Shown here one piece after another: positions 1 through 11,096 of a DNA stretch of 64,000 nucleotides. Positions within the stretch are counted from its first letter, which is position 1. Each line of letters begins with the position of its first letter. The notes below the pieces were generated by a model. It was not told where the DNA came from. It ran no database searches and worked only from the letters and a program-made list of their open reading frames with translations. This stretch comes from Streptomyces sp. NBC_01498. GTDB taxonomy: Bacteria; Actinomycetota; Actinomycetes; Streptomycetales; Streptomycetaceae. The stretch lies in contig NZ_CP109598.1 in the NCBI RefSeq assembly GCF_036327775.1, positions 3,038,001 to 3,102,000 on the forward strand. Direction: 5' to 3'. A program made the translations under genes and the position numbers.

Positions 1-565
1 GGTGTTTCTCCGTCGGACGGCCGGGGCGGGGCGGCCCTCCGGAGCCTCGGGACCAAGGTCCCGGGTCCGGCCTGTCCGATGGTCCCGCCCGAAAAGCCCG
101 CTTCACCACTATTCCGGGTCGTAGGCCGGGAAACGGCTGTGCGGCTTGTCACGCCGGAGGCCGTCGATGCCCCGGCGCAGCGGCGCCGGAGCGCCGACGG
201 CCCACCCCGGTCGACGCCCCTCGGCGGGCTCGCCGGGGCACCCCGAGCCACCCGTCGTTCGCCCACCCCGGTTCGCTCCGGTACGCCGGAACACCAGCGA
301 ACCGCAGCGTCCGCGCCCCTTGTCGGCAACGGGAGCACGCCGAACGCACTCCCGCCGGAACCCCCGCGACCACCTCGGGGCGCGCCGGGGCGCCGCCCGA
401 ACCCCACCCCCTCGTCCACCCACCCGGGTCCACCGGAAACACTCGGACCCACCCCCACCGACACCCCCGCGACCGCCCCGGAGCACGGCGGAACGCCGCC
501 TGAACCCCACCCCCGCCCCCGCCCGCACCCGCACCCGCACCCCGCGTCCGTCCCGGAGCACGACA
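1..565. other. GC-rich stretch without a confident gene
   Basis: No convincing complete gene is visible. The stretch is extremely G/C rich with runs of CCC/CCG and low-complexity translation in all frames. On the minus strand the part at about 109-250 reads as an open frame with strong G/C third positions, ending in the plausible protein tail RRDKPHSRFPAYDPE and a TAG at 109. It has no credible start or domain upstream, so it may be the remnant of a gene or simple chance. A separate palindrome lies at 48-63. Confidence 0.4.
46..65. promoter_or_regulatory. Candidate DosR/DevR-like box (GGGACC-AA-GGTCCC)
   Basis: A perfect palindrome GGGACC-AA-GGTCCC sits at 49-62. It resembles the mycobacterial DosR box core GGGACT-WW-AGTCCC, and about 15 of 20 positions of the full consensus match as I recall it. 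Streptomyces have DevR-like regulators controlling universal stress proteins. The likely target would be a gene to the left of the window, reading leftward. It could equally be a simple hairpin. Confidence 0.35.
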
Positions 566-608
566 AAGGGGTGGCCCGAGACCGTCGTACGGTCTCGGGC
601 CACCCCTT
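566..608 (-). terminator. clpC terminator hairpin
   Basis: A perfect 18-bp inverted repeat (arms 566-583 and 591-608, 7-nt loop) begins 43 bp past the clpC stop. There is no strong T-run, which is common for Streptomyces terminators. Confidence 0.8.
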
Positions 609-651
609 GGGACTGGGCTCAGCCGCTCCTCAGTCCGCGTTCAGCGTCCGC

Positions 652-3180
<2,529 letters not shown>

Positions 3181-3405
3181 CGTTAATCGCTCCTCAGAGC
3201 GGTCAGGCAGTAAAGGGGTCGGTCCCCTCCCTGTCCTTCCGCAGCTTAGTCCCGCAAGCGGGGACCGCTCATTCCAACTGCCGACATCCGCCGTGATCAC
3301 CCCGCCTCGGCGGCGAACTTTCCTCACGAACAGCCGACACATGCTCCAACCTGATCGTGCGAGACGATGTTCCCGCAGGCCAGACAGATACCCCCGCTAT
3401 CGGTA

Positions 3406-3419
3406 CGCCGATGGCGAAC
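3406..3419 (-). promoter_or_regulatory. ClgR-like operator 1 upstream of clpC
   Basis: On the minus strand this reads GTTCGC-CATCG-GCG, matching the GTTCGC-N5-GCG pattern I recall for the Streptomyces ClgR activator of clp and lon genes. It lies about 225 bp before the clpC start and has the same orientation as site 2. Confidence 0.5.
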
Positions 3420-3510
3420 GCGAGACGTCCGGAACCGCGTGTCGCCCCTCCCACTAGGAATGTCTTACCCGTAAGCACTGACACTCCATGCGGCGCACCC
3501 CGGTTGGCTC

Positions 3511-3524
3511 CGCTACGGGCGAAC
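3511..3524 (-). promoter_or_regulatory. ClgR-like operator 2 upstream of clpC
   Basis: A second match, GTTCGC-CCGTA-GCG on the minus strand, lies 105 bp further upstream. Two matches in about 450 bp is well above chance for this composition. The site is also 107 bp before the divergent gene starting at 3631, which it could affect. Confidence 0.5.
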
Positions 3525-3630
3525 ACCCTTGCACTCCCGAACGCTTCCGCGCGCCCCCGGAACGAACACATGGAGCGAGACGGCGACCTCACCGCGTAAC
3601 TCGAAGCCGGGGTGGGGAGTTGGTCCGTGC

Positions 3631-4299
3631 GTGACCCTTCCCGTCCCGCTCCCCCGCGCGCCGCTGCCGCTCGAAGGCGGTGTCGCCTCCTGGTACGAGC
3701 ACGAGCTGGGCTGGGCCACGGCGGCGGGCCCGCCGGTCGCGCTGCTGACCGGGCTCCGTTTCGACGTGCTGGAGCTGCCGGCCGGCGCGGGCGCCGCCGT
3801 GCTGCGGCGGATCGGCGCGGCCGGGACGGGGCCGGTGGCCCTCGTGGCGGGCCGGATGCGGTTCCTGGTGGCCGCGGGAGGCGCGGACGAGCTGCCGGGG
3901 CTCCTGGACTGGCTGGAGTGGGGCGGCGTCGCGCTGGAACTGACCGCCCTGGGTTCCGGCGGACGGATGACCGCCCCGGAGCCGCCGGGGGCGGGCGGCC
4001 CCCGGGGACCGGCGGGCGTCCGGCATCGCGGCGGGACGCGGGAGGGTCGGGCGGGGGCGGAGCAGGGGGCCGCCGTGTGGCTGCGGCCCCCCGAGCCGGG
4101 ACGCGAGGTGGAGCCGGTGCTGCCGGCTCTCACTCATTTCGGACACGGGCCCGGAGGCAGTGCCGGACATGGGGACAGCGGTGGGGATGTCCCCCATCTC
4201 GTTCGACTCGTGGACACGGCGGCGGCGGAGTGCCACCGGGCCCGATTGCTTCGTGGGGTATCGGCCGGTGCGGAATGTCAGCCGTTGGCCTTCTCGTAG
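3631..4299 (+). CDS. Bifunctional DNA primase/polymerase-like conserved protein
   Basis: A 222-residue protein whose N-terminal ~125 residues (GVASWYEHELGWATA..., ALLTGLRFDVLELP..., LDWLEWGGVALELTAL) look like the actinobacterial family labelled as having a prim-pol N-terminal domain, next to clpC and lsr2 in Streptomyces. I see no clear catalytic acidic motif, so enzymatic activity is doubtful. A conserved block AAVWLRPPEPGREVEPVLPAL follows a low-complexity Gly/Arg linker. The GTG start is chosen because it follows a GGGGAG site and starts the conserved TLPVPLPRAPLPLEGG. It is divergent from clpC, and its 3' end overlaps the convergent lsr2 stop by 22 bp. Confidence 0.65.
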   Translation: MTLPVPLPRAPLPLEGGVASWYEHELGWATAAGPPVALLTGLRFDVLELPAGAGAAVLRRIGAAGTGPVALVAGRMRFLVAAGGADELPGLLDWLEWGGVALELTALGSGGRMTAPEPPGAGGPRGPAGVRHRGGTREGRAGAEQGAAVWLRPPEPGREVEPVLPALTHFGHGPGGSAGHGDSGGDVPHLVRLVDTAAAECHRARLLRGVSAGAECQPLAFS

Positions 4300-4613
4300 G
4301 CTTCGCGGATCTCGGCCGGAACGCGACCGCGGTCGTTGACGCTGTAGCCGTTCTCCTTGGCCCACTTGCGAATTTCCGCGGTGTCCTTGTTCCCTCCCGC
4401 TGCGGCGCGACCCTTGCCCCGGCCACCGGCGGCGCGGCCACCGGTACGACGGCCACTCTTGGTGTACGGGTCGAGCAGCCCACGGAGCTTGTCCGCATTC
4501 GCGTTCGTGAGGTCGATCTCGTAGGTCTTGCCGTCCAGCGCGAACGTGACGGTCTCGTCCGCCTCGCCGCCGTCGAGGTCGTCAACAAGAAGGACCTGAA
4601 CCTTCTGTGCCAC
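4278..4613 (-). CDS. lsr2: Nucleoid-associated protein Lsr2
   Basis: An H-NS-like DNA-bridging protein that silences AT-rich genes. The 111 residues comprise an N-terminal dimerisation part (MAQKVQVLLVDDLDGGEADETVTFALDGKTYEIDLT), a basic Arg/Gly linker (about 55-72) and a C-terminal DNA-binding segment ending in EIRKWAKENGYSVNDRGRVPAEIREAYEKANG. The RGR AT-hook-like motif is present. The start is GTG, preceded by AAAGGA. The length is standard for the family. Confidence 0.97.
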   Translation of the reverse strand: MAQKVQVLLVDDLDGGEADETVTFALDGKTYEIDLTNANADKLRGLLDPYTKSGRRTGGRAAGGRGKGRAAAGGNKDTAEIRKWAKENGYSVNDRGRVPAEIREAYEKANG

Positions 4614-4758
4614 CGGGTTTTCCTTTCATCGAAAATGCAGTACGCCGAAAGGAAACCGCTTTTCTCAGGAAAACACAAACCCCCGGCAGAGGTTCTGTAG
4701 CACAGGAACACGGGAAACGTGCGCGATTCGGACATAGAACCTCGGGTTCTTCAGCCAC

Positions 4759-5292
4759 TCACAGGTGCAGAAGCATCCGGCTGTTGCCCAAGGTGTTCGG
4801 CTTCACCCGTTCGAGACCGAGGAACTCGGCGACACCCTCGTCATAGGAACGCAGCAGCTCACTGTAGACATCTCCGTCGACAGGAGTCTCGCCGATCTCC
4901 ACGAAGCCGTGCTTCATGAAGAAGTCGACTTCGAAGGTCAGGCAGAATACCCGCCGGACGCCGAGCCAACGGGCGGTCTGCAACAACTTGTCCAGCACAT
5001 GGCGTCCGATGCCGTCACCCCGGAAGCGCGGATCCACCGCGAGTGTGCGCACTTCGGCGAGGTCTTCCCACATCACATGGAGTGCGCCGCATCCGACGAC
5101 CGTGGCGTCGTCGTCACGTTCCGCGACCCAGAACTCCTGGATGTCCTCGTAAAGAGTCACCGTCGCTTTGTCGAGCAGGATGCCTTCGCCGACGTACGGG
5201 TCGACGAGACGGCGGACGGCGGACACATCACTCGTCCTGGCCCGCCGGACGGTGATGCCATTCGCCGCGGCTTTCGGTTCCTCAGAGGACAT
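4759..5292 (-). CDS. Amino-acid N-acetyltransferase (N-acetylglutamate synthase type GNAT)
   Basis: A single-domain GNAT protein of 177 residues of the type annotated as N-acetylglutamate synthase, the first step of arginine synthesis. The acetyl-CoA loop reads EVRTLAVDPRFRGDGIGRHVLDKLL (Q/RxxGxG/A-like), followed by VFCLTFEVDFFMKHGFVEIG. It lacks the kinase-like domain of classical ArgA, as do actinobacterial short-form enzymes. The next minus-strand gene upstream (BlaI-like) ends 10 bp before its start, so the two may be co-transcribed. The exact substrate is inferred from the family, not from a diagnostic residue. Confidence 0.8.
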   Translation of the reverse strand: MSSEEPKAAANGITVRRARTSDVSAVRRLVDPYVGEGILLDKATVTLYEDIQEFWVAERDDDATVVGCGALHVMWEDLAEVRTLAVDPRFRGDGIGRHVLDKLLQTARWLGVRRVFCLTFEVDFFMKHGFVEIGETPVDGDVYSELLRSYDEGVAEFLGLERVKPNTLGNSRMLLHL

Positions 5293-5301
5293 GACTCGAC
5301 G

Positions 5302-5856
5302 CTATCGCCCTCCGGGAGGCTCTCGGTCGGCGCCCTCGGACGGGACTTCGGCGGGGACTTCACCCGGGACTTCAGCAGGCCCGTCGGACCGGACTTCCCG
5401 AGGGCCTTCGAGCGGGACTTCGGGCGGGACTTCGGGCGGGACTTCGGATGACGTGCGCGACGGGGGCGGCGTACGCGGGACAGCGGCCTCCCGCCGGTCG
5501 GGCCGCACGATACGGACCGCGTCCTCCAGTGCGTCGCGCTGGGCCGGGGACATCATCCCGAAGAAGGCGACAAGGGCCGCCGCGGGGTTGTCGCTCTTCG
5601 ACCAGGCTTCGTTCATCAGGGCGGCCGCGTAGGCGGCGCGGGTGGAGACCGCCGTATATCGATAGGCGCGGCCGTCGACTTCCCGGCGGACCCAGCCCTT
5701 CTGATGGAGATTGTCCATTACGGTCATGACGGTCGTGTAGGCGATGGACCGTTCCCGCTGAAGGTCTTCGAGGACTTCCCGGACGGTGACCGGACGGTTC
5801 CATTGCCAGACGCGGCTCATGACGGCGTCTTCCAGGTCTCCCAATTGGCGGGGCAC
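5302..5856 (-). CDS. BlaI/MecI/CopY-family transcriptional regulator
   Basis: A winged-helix repressor: LGDLEDAVMSRVWQWNRPVTVREVLEDLQRERSIAYTTVMTVMDNLHQKGWVRRE is the diagnostic BlaI DNA-binding domain, followed by the helical dimerisation part to about residue 125. The last ~55 residues are low complexity (repeats of EVPPEVP/EVPxEGP) encoded by a degenerate 12-bp tandem repeat, and are probably disordered. The start is GTG. TAGGGT lies 6 nt before it, so the message may be leaderless. No BlaR1-type sensor gene is adjacent. Confidence 0.9.
   Translation of the reverse strand: MPRQLGDLEDAVMSRVWQWNRPVTVREVLEDLQRERSIAYTTVMTVMDNLHQKGWVRREVDGRAYRYTAVSTRAAYAAALMNEAWSKSDNPAAALVAFFGMMSPAQRDALEDAVRIVRPDRREAAVPRTPPPSRTSSEVPPEVPPEVPLEGPREVRSDGPAEVPGEVPAEVPSEGADREPPGGR
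5335..5452. repeat. Degenerate 12-bp tandem repeat inside blaI-like gene
   Basis: Repeats of GACTTCGGGCGG-type 12-mers encode the Pro/Glu/Val-rich tail of the BlaI-like protein. The period is a multiple of three, so changes in copy number stay in frame. Confidence 0.75.
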
Positions 5857-5862
5857 ATCGTC

Positions 5863-5868
5863 ACCCTA
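5863..5868 (-). promoter_or_regulatory. Probable -10 element (leaderless) of blaI-like gene
   Basis: TAGGGT on the minus strand ends 6 nt before the GTG start, the usual geometry of leaderless Streptomyces transcripts. I cannot place a -35 confidently. Confidence 0.45.
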
Positions 5869-5902
5869 GTGCGGGATGCCCGAATGGCCGGTTATTGACG
5901 TA

Positions 5903-5941
5903 ACAAAAAGGACGTACGACATGACGGAAGTCGTACGTCCT
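5903..5941 (-). terminator. Intrinsic terminator after the small membrane protein gene
   Basis: A perfect 12-bp stem (5909-5920 with 5930-5941, 9-nt loop) is followed on the minus strand by TTTTTG, a textbook terminator and unusual for this genome. The arms contain ACGTACG, so an operator role for the neighbouring BlaI-like regulator is a second possibility. Confidence 0.8.
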
Positions 5942-5975
5942 GATCTGCCGCCGTCGGGCGGTGGGAGGTGGGCCC

Positions 5976-6155
5976 TCAGGCGCGGGTGGCGCCGCCGGGC
6001 TGTTCCGCGGCCTCCGCGCGGGCGAGGGCCGCGTCCACGGCCGCGTCCTCCTTGGCCTTGTTGTCCCCGCCCTGGCTCTTGACGATCGTCACGACCAGGC
6101 CGATGAAGAAGGCGGCCATCACCACGGGCGGCAGGAGAGCGGATACGTAGTCCAT
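5976..6155 (-). CDS. Small single-pass membrane protein
   Basis: A 59-residue product starting MDYVSALLPPVVMAAFFIGLVVTIVKSQGG, with one clear membrane helix at about residues 7-25 followed by a charged, Ala-rich cytoplasmic tail (NKAKEDAAVDAALARAEAAEQ). Small proteins of this layout are conserved in Streptomyces next to the BlaI gene, to my recollection. The function is unknown. It lies 13 bp downstream of the next gene on the same strand and ends before an intrinsic terminator. Confidence 0.8.
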   Translation of the reverse strand: MDYVSALLPPVVMAAFFIGLVVTIVKSQGGDNKAKEDAAVDAALARAEAAEQPGGATRA

Positions 6156-6168
6156 GGCCCAAGAGTAG

Positions 6169-6810
6169 CTATCCGGCGGCTCGCCGCTCCGGCGGGGGCG
6201 AGGGCTTGCGGCGCGGCGGGAAGACCTCGGACGGCTTGGGCATCGGGCGGCCGGGTACGGGCCGCCCCGGCGCGGCGGGGCGGCGCGGCGGTACGGGGTC
6301 CTTGGCCGGTGCCTTGTCCGGCTCCTCCTCGGGCCGGTCCGGGTCGGCGGCGGCGCGGCCCCCCTGGAGGGCGAGCAGCCGGGTACGGGGCGCGGGGGCG
6401 GCGGGAGAGCGGCCGGCGAGCCGGGCCCGTACGGAGCTCTCGGCGAGCCGTTGGCAGCGGCCGAGCAGCGCCTCGGCGGCGGGTGCGGCGCGCAGGGTAC
6501 GCAGAGCCATGAGGTCCTCCGGGCGGGGGTCGTACCCGGCGGCCAGGGCGTCCTGGAGAAGCTCCAGATAGCCGGCGGCCGAGCCGGGGAGCGCGGCACG
6601 GTAGCGGGCGAGGTCGGCGAGGAGGAAGGCGCGCAGCCGGCCGGCCTCGCGGACCGCCTCGTCCACGGACTCGGCGAGGCGCAGGCACGCCTGAACGTCC
6701 GCGTCGGGGAGGGGAGCGGGGTGGAGGGCGACGGCGAGGGCGCCTCGGAGCACACGCAACTCGTCTGCGCCGAACGCCATGCCGCCGCGGGATCCGTAGG
6801 GCGTGGGCAT
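6169..6810 (-). CDS. Hypothetical actinobacterial protein, helical with Pro-rich tail
   Basis: Not recognised at the level of function. The product is about 213 residues. The N-terminal part (MAFGADELRVLRGALAVALHP... to ARYRAALPGSAAGYLELLQDALAAGYDPRPEDLMALRTLRA) looks like an all-helical domain with a real codon bias. The last ~80 residues are Pro/Arg-rich and probably disordered. The start could be ATG 6810 (MPTPYGSRGG) or ATG 6780 (MAFGADELR); neither has a good ribosome site and family alignment would decide. It is followed closely by the small membrane protein gene. Confidence 0.7.
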   Translation of the reverse strand: MPTPYGSRGGMAFGADELRVLRGALAVALHPAPLPDADVQACLRLAESVDEAVREAGRLRAFLLADLARYRAALPGSAAGYLELLQDALAAGYDPRPEDLMALRTLRAAPAAEALLGRCQRLAESSVRARLAGRSPAAPAPRTRLLALQGGRAAADPDRPEEEPDKAPAKDPVPPRRPAAPGRPVPGRPMPKPSEVFPPRRKPSPPPERRAAG

Positions 6811-7414
6811 GAGGTGACGATACTCACGAATCGCACAAAATCGTCTAAACGCGACGGGTGCGGCGCGGCGGGGGCGGGGGTCCGGTGGGCTCGGCGGGGG
6901 TGGCCACCGCGCGGGTGGGCTCGGCGCGGGGCGCGACGGGTGGTGACTGCCGCGCGGGCGCGGGGCGCGGCCTCGGCGCGGGCGGCTCGGCGAGGACGAA
7001 CGCCGCGCGGGACACGCCGCGCGCGGGTGCGGACGGCCCGACGGGTGGTGGCCGCCCGCGCGGGTGCGGACGGCGGTCGGGAGTCGAGCGGTGCTCACCG
7101 AGGAGCCCCGGCTTGGTACGGCCAGTACGGCCACCGCACGGCGCCCCGTACGGCCTCCGTACCCCGGCAGCCCTGGTTCGGCCTTCCCGTACGCCCCCGT
7201 CCCCGGCGCCCCGGCACGGCACCCGCCGGCGCCCCTACGGGACTGGACAGGGCCCGCAGTCGTACCCCGGGACCCTGGGACACGCCCGTAGTCGGTGGCC
7301 TCCCCGGCGGTGAACCCATCCGAGGCCCAGCGGCCCGAGGCCCCGCCCCGCCCCGCCCGGACGGGAACCGGCGCTGACGGGCCCGGCGCCGCCCTCCCCG
7401 GGGACACCACGGCC
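6811..7414. other. Gene-poor GC-rich interval upstream of the coaX end
   Basis: About 600 bp between the stop of coaX and the start of the hypothetical gene on the same strand. The first half has runs of GCGCGGG/TGGCC, the second half TACGG-containing runs at about 7115-7260. Open frames exist on both strands but give compositionally extreme Pro/Arg/Gly translations with no domain. I see no terminator or RNA that I would defend. Confidence 0.5.
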
Positions 7415-8212
7415 CTACATGCGCGAGACGTTCCGTTCGTAGACCAGGCGCAGGCCGATCAGTGTCAGCCACGGCTCGTGCTCGTCGATCACCGAGGACT
7501 CGCCCAGGATGATCGGCGCCAGGCCGCCCGTCGCGATCACGGTCACCTCGCCCGGATCGTCCGCCAGTTCGCGTGCCATCCGGGTCACGACCCCGTCGAC
7601 CTGGCCGGCGAACCCGTACACGATGCCCGACTGCATCGCCTCCACGGTGTTCTTGCCGATCACGCTGCGCGGCCTCGCCAGCTCGATCTTGCGCAGCTGG
7701 GCACCCCGTATGCCGAGCGCCTCGACGGAGATCTCGATGCCGGGCGCGATGACGCCGCCGGTGTACTCCCCGCGCGCGCTGACCGCGTCGAACGTCGTCG
7801 CCGTGCCGAAGTCCACGACGACGGCGGGGCCGCCGTACAGCTCGACGGCGGCGACCGAGTTGATGATCCGGTCGGCGCCGACCTCCTTGGGATTGTCGAC
7901 CAGGATGGGCACGCCGGTCTTGATGCCCGGTTCGACCAGGACGGCGGGCACGTCGCCGTAGTAGCGGCGGGTCACGTCACGCAGTTCGTGCAGGACGGAG
8001 GGCACGGTGGAGCAGATCGCGATGCCGTCGATGCCGTCCCCCAGCTCCTCGCCCAGCAGCGGGTGCATCCCCATGAGTCCCTGAAGGAGGACGGCAAGTT
8101 CGTCGGCCGTACGGCGGGAGTCGGTGGAGACGCGCCAGTGTTCGACGATCTCCTCGCCGTCGAACAGGCCGAGCACGGTGTGGGTGTTTCCGACGTCGAT
8201 GGTGAGCAGCAT
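7415..8212 (-). CDS. coaX: Type III pantothenate kinase
   Basis: Phosphorylates pantothenate, the first step of CoA synthesis. The 265-residue protein begins MLLTIDVGNTHTVLGLFDG (phosphate motif DVGNT) and contains the family motifs GADRIINSVAA and VVDFGTATTFDAVSARGEYTGGVIAPGI, plus VIATGGLAPII near the C terminus. Its ATG overlaps the nadC stop by one base (TGATG), so it is translationally coupled as the last gene of the NAD/CoA precursor operon. Confidence 0.96.
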   Translation of the reverse strand: MLLTIDVGNTHTVLGLFDGEEIVEHWRVSTDSRRTADELAVLLQGLMGMHPLLGEELGDGIDGIAICSTVPSVLHELRDVTRRYYGDVPAVLVEPGIKTGVPILVDNPKEVGADRIINSVAAVELYGGPAVVVDFGTATTFDAVSARGEYTGGVIAPGIEISVEALGIRGAQLRKIELARPRSVIGKNTVEAMQSGIVYGFAGQVDGVVTRMARELADDPGEVTVIATGGLAPIILGESSVIDEHEPWLTLIGLRLVYERNVSRM

Positions 8213-9234
8213 CAGACAGCCGCCTCACGCAGGTCGAGGCCGATGTCGAGGATCGGGGCGGAGTGGGTGAGGGCGCCGACGGCGAGGAAGTCGACGCCGG
8301 TCCCGGCGTACGCGCGGGCGTTCTCCAGGACCAGCGTGCCGGAGGACTCCAGCTGCGCGCGGCCCGCGACGAGCGCGACGGCCTCGGCGGTCTCGGCGGG
8401 GGTGAAGTTGTCCAGCAGGATCAGGTCGGCGCCCGCGTCGAGCACCTCGCGGACCTGTTGGAGGGTGTCGGTCTCCACCTCGATCGGCAGGTCGGGGAAC
8501 TGGTCCCGGACGGCCTTGAACGCCTCCGCGACCCCGCCGGCCGCCACCACGTGGTTGTCCTTGACCAGCGCGGCGTCGGAGAGCGACATCCGGTGGTTGA
8601 CGCCACCGCCGCAGCGCACCGCGTACTTCTCCAGGGCGCGCAGTCCGGGTGTCGTCTTGCGGGTGTCGCGGACCTTCGCGCCGGTGCCTTCGAGGGCGTC
8701 GGCCCACGCGCGCGTGGCGGTCGCGATGCCGGAGAGCCTGCACAGGATGTTGAGCGCGCTGCGCTCGCCGGTGAGCAGGTCCCGGGTGCGGGTGGTGACG
8801 CTGAGGAGCTTCTGGCCGGGCTCGACGCGGTCGCCGTCCTCGACGTGCCGCTCGACCTCGAAGTCCTCCGTACAGACGAGGGACAGGACGGCCTCCGCGA
8901 CGCGCAGTCCGGCGACCGTGCCGCCCTTGCGGGCCGTGAAGTCGCCGGTGGCGACGGCGTCGGCGGGGACGGTCGCGACGCTCGTCACGTCCACGCCGTG
9001 GGCGAGGTCCTCGGCGAGGGCGACGTGCGCGATGTCCTCGACCTGGACCGGGTCGAGCCCTGCCTCGGCCAGCAGCTCGGCGAGCGCGGGGTCGAGACCG
9101 CACTCCAGGGATTCGGCGTCGTCGGAGCAGCCGCAGCCGTCGCCGCAGCCCCCCGCGGTGGACGCCGGGGCGCCGATCTGGATGAGCGGTACGTCCACGG
9201 CCTCGGGGCGCGGACTGTCTTCGGGCGTGCTCAC
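8212..9234 (-). CDS. nadC: Nicotinate-nucleotide pyrophosphorylase (quinolinate phosphoribosyltransferase)
   Basis: Converts quinolinate and PRPP to nicotinate mononucleotide. The 340-residue enzyme carries the signature RDTRKTTPGLRALEKYAVRCGGG..NHR and KDNH, followed by LDAGADLILLDNF. An N-terminal extension of about 45 residues contains a cysteine cluster (CGDGCGC...C) absent from most bacterial NadC. The GTG start overlaps the nadB stop (GTGA). It sits between nadB and coaX. Confidence 0.95.
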   Translation of the reverse strand: MSTPEDSPRPEAVDVPLIQIGAPASTAGGCGDGCGCSDDAESLECGLDPALAELLAEAGLDPVQVEDIAHVALAEDLAHGVDVTSVATVPADAVATGDFTARKGGTVAGLRVAEAVLSLVCTEDFEVERHVEDGDRVEPGQKLLSVTTRTRDLLTGERSALNILCRLSGIATATRAWADALEGTGAKVRDTRKTTPGLRALEKYAVRCGGGVNHRMSLSDAALVKDNHVVAAGGVAEAFKAVRDQFPDLPIEVETDTLQQVREVLDAGADLILLDNFTPAETAEAVALVAGRAQLESSGTLVLENARAYAGTGVDFLAVGALTHSAPILDIGLDLREAAV

Positions 9235-11096
9235 GGTGAGGGCTCCCTGGGGACTGAGAGATGTACGGGCTGTACGGGGCTTACGGGGTCCGCGGACCCG
9301 GCACGCCCGGCGGACTCGGCCGACTCCGAGCGGCCTGCGCGGTCCGAGCGGTCGGCGGCGTGGAACTCCGGGGTGTCGGTCCGGGTCAGCTCCAGCGCGC
9401 GGCCCGCGCCGAGGCGTACGACGAGGTGGCGGCGCCAGTCGGTGTCGTCCCGCTCGGGGAAGTCCTCGCGCCAGTGGCAGCCGCGGGTCTCCCGGCGCTC
9501 CAGGGCGGCGGCCACGAGGACGCGGGCGACGCACAGGAGGTTGGAGGTCTCCCACGACTCGACGCCGGGCTGGGCCGGTTTGCCGGGGCCCGCCGGGTCG
9601 GTGGGGCGCGGGGCGTCCTGGAAGACGGCCTCCAGGGCCTCGGCGGCGGCGCCCAGGCTCGCCGCGGACCGCAGGACGCCGGCGCCCTCCGACATGATCC
9701 GCTGGATCGTGAGGCGGGCCTCGGGGGCGATCAGCGGGAGGCGGGCGGCGGACCCGGTCCGTCCGGCGACCGGGGCGGCGGGCGGTGCTGCCGGGGCCGG
9801 GCGGGGCGCCGCAGCGACGGCGGCGATGTCCGCCGCGATGCGCTCGGCGAACACCAGCCCTTCGAGGAGCGAGTTCGACGCCAGCCGGTTCGCGCCGTGC
9901 ACGCCGGTGCAGGCGACCTCACCGCAGGCGTACAGGCCCGGCACGGTCGTGCGCCCGCGCAGGTCGGTGACGACACCGCCGGAGGCGTAGTGCGCGGCGG
10001 GGGCCACCGGGATCGGCTCGGTCACCGGGTCGATGCCGTGCGCCCGGCAGGAGGCGAGGATCGTGGGAAAGCGGGTGGCCCACATCCGGTCGCCGAAGTG
10101 CCGGGCGTCCAGGTACATGTGGTCGGCGCCCTGTTCACGCATCCGCCGCATGATCCCCTTGGCGACGATGTCGCGGGGCGCGAGCTCGGCGAGTTCGTGC
10201 TGGTCGAGCATGAAGCGGACACCGCCGGCGTCCACGAGATGGGCGCCCTCGCCGCGTACCGCCTCCGACACCAGCGGCTGCTGGCCCTCCGCCCCGGTGC
10301 CGAGGAACAGCACCGTCGGGTGGAACTGGACGAATTCGAGGTCGGAGACCTCGGCCCCGGCCCGCAGGGCGAGGGCCACGCCGTCCCCGGTGGAGACGGC
10401 GGGGTTGGTCGTCGCGGAGAAGACCTGGCCCATGCCGCCGGTGGCCAGGACGACGGCGGGGGCGCGGACGGCGCCGACCCCGTCGTGCTGGCCCTCGCCC
10501 ATCACATGGAGGGTGACGCCGGAGGTGCGGCCGTGCTCGTCCGTAAGGAGGTCGAGGACCAGCGCGTTCTCGATCGTACGGAGGGAGGCGTCCCGGACCG
10601 CGTCGACCAGGGCGCGGGAGATCTCCGCGCCGGTCGCGTCGCCCCCCGCGTGCGCGATACGGCGGCGGTGGTGGCCGCCCTCGCGGGTCAGCTGGAGGTC
10701 GCCCGCGGCCGAGGTGTCGAACCGCGCGCCGGTCCCGATCAGCCTTCGTACGGCGTCGGGCCCCTCGGTGACCAGGGTGCGTACGGCCTCCTCGTCACAG
10801 AGGCCCGCGCCCGCCACGAGGGTGTCGCTCAGGTGCTGCTCGGGGGTGTCCCCCTCGCCGAGGGCCGCCGCGATGCCGCCCTGCGCCCAGCGGGTGGACC
10901 CGTCGTCGAGGCGGGCCTTGGTGACGACGACCGTGCTGAGCCCGGCCGCCGTGCAGCGCAGCGCCGCGGTGAGCCCGGCGACACCGGAGCCGACCACGAC
11001 GACGTCGGCGTCCAGGGCCCAGCCGGGCACGGGCGCGCTGAGCTGTATGCCGGCCGGCAGACCGGTCCCCGGCTCCCGTGCGGACTCGGCGGTCAC
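9231..11096 (-). CDS. nadB: L-aspartate oxidase
   Basis: FAD enzyme of de novo NAD synthesis making iminoaspartate. The 621-residue protein has the FAD fold near residue 30-45 ([20 protein letters not shown]) and the substrate-site stretch QFHPTVLF...[28 protein letters not shown] and [28 protein letters not shown] follow. The C terminus is longer than in E. coli, with a Pro/Ala linker at about 440-460. The start is GTG, overlapping the panC stop. nadA is not in the window, so the partner quinolinate synthase must be encoded elsewhere. Confidence 0.96.
   Translation of the reverse strand: MTAESAREPGTGLPAGIQLSAPVPGWALDADVVVVGSGVAGLTAALRCTAAGLSTVVVTKARLDDGSTRWAQGGIAAALGEGDTPEQHLSDTLVAGAGLCDEEAVRTLVTEGPDAVRRLIGTGARFDTSAAGDLQLTREGGHHRRRIAHAGGDATGAEISRALVDAVRDASLRTIENALVLDLLTDEHGRTSGVTLHVMGEGQHDGVGAVRAPAVVLATGGMGQVFSATTNPAVSTGDGVALALRAGAEVSDLEFVQFHPTVLFLGTGAEGQQPLVSEAVRGEGAHLVDAGGVRFMLDQHELAELAPRDIVAKGIMRRMREQGADHMYLDARHFGDRMWATRFPTILASCRAHGIDPVTEPIPVAPAAHYASGGVVTDLRGRTTVPGLYACGEVACTGVHGANRLASNSLLEGLVFAERIAADIAAVAAAPRPAPAAPPAAPVAGRTGSAARLPLIAPEARLTIQRIMSEGAGVLRSAASLGAAAEALEAVFQDAPRPTDPAGPGKPAQPGVESWETSNLLCVARVLVAAALERRETRGCHWREDFPERDDTDWRRHLVVRLGAGRALELTRTDTPEFHAADRSDRAGRSESAESAGRAGSADPVSPVQPVHLSVPREPSP

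Noticed and set aside
3181..3460. Possible SigR promoter (GGAAT-N18-GTT) for clpC
   Set aside because: I searched the clpC upstream region for the pattern on the coding strand and found no correctly spaced pair.
4736..4750. Short hairpin AGAACC-TCG-GGTTCT after the GNAT gene
   Set aside because: Only a 6-bp stem without a T-run; too weak to list as a terminator.
6451..7377. Plus-strand reading frame with Pro/Tyr/Gly-rich stretches
   Set aside because: First half is antisense to the hypothetical gene at 6169-6810, the rest has no start, ribosome site or recognisable domain. Possibly gene remnant, but not defensible.
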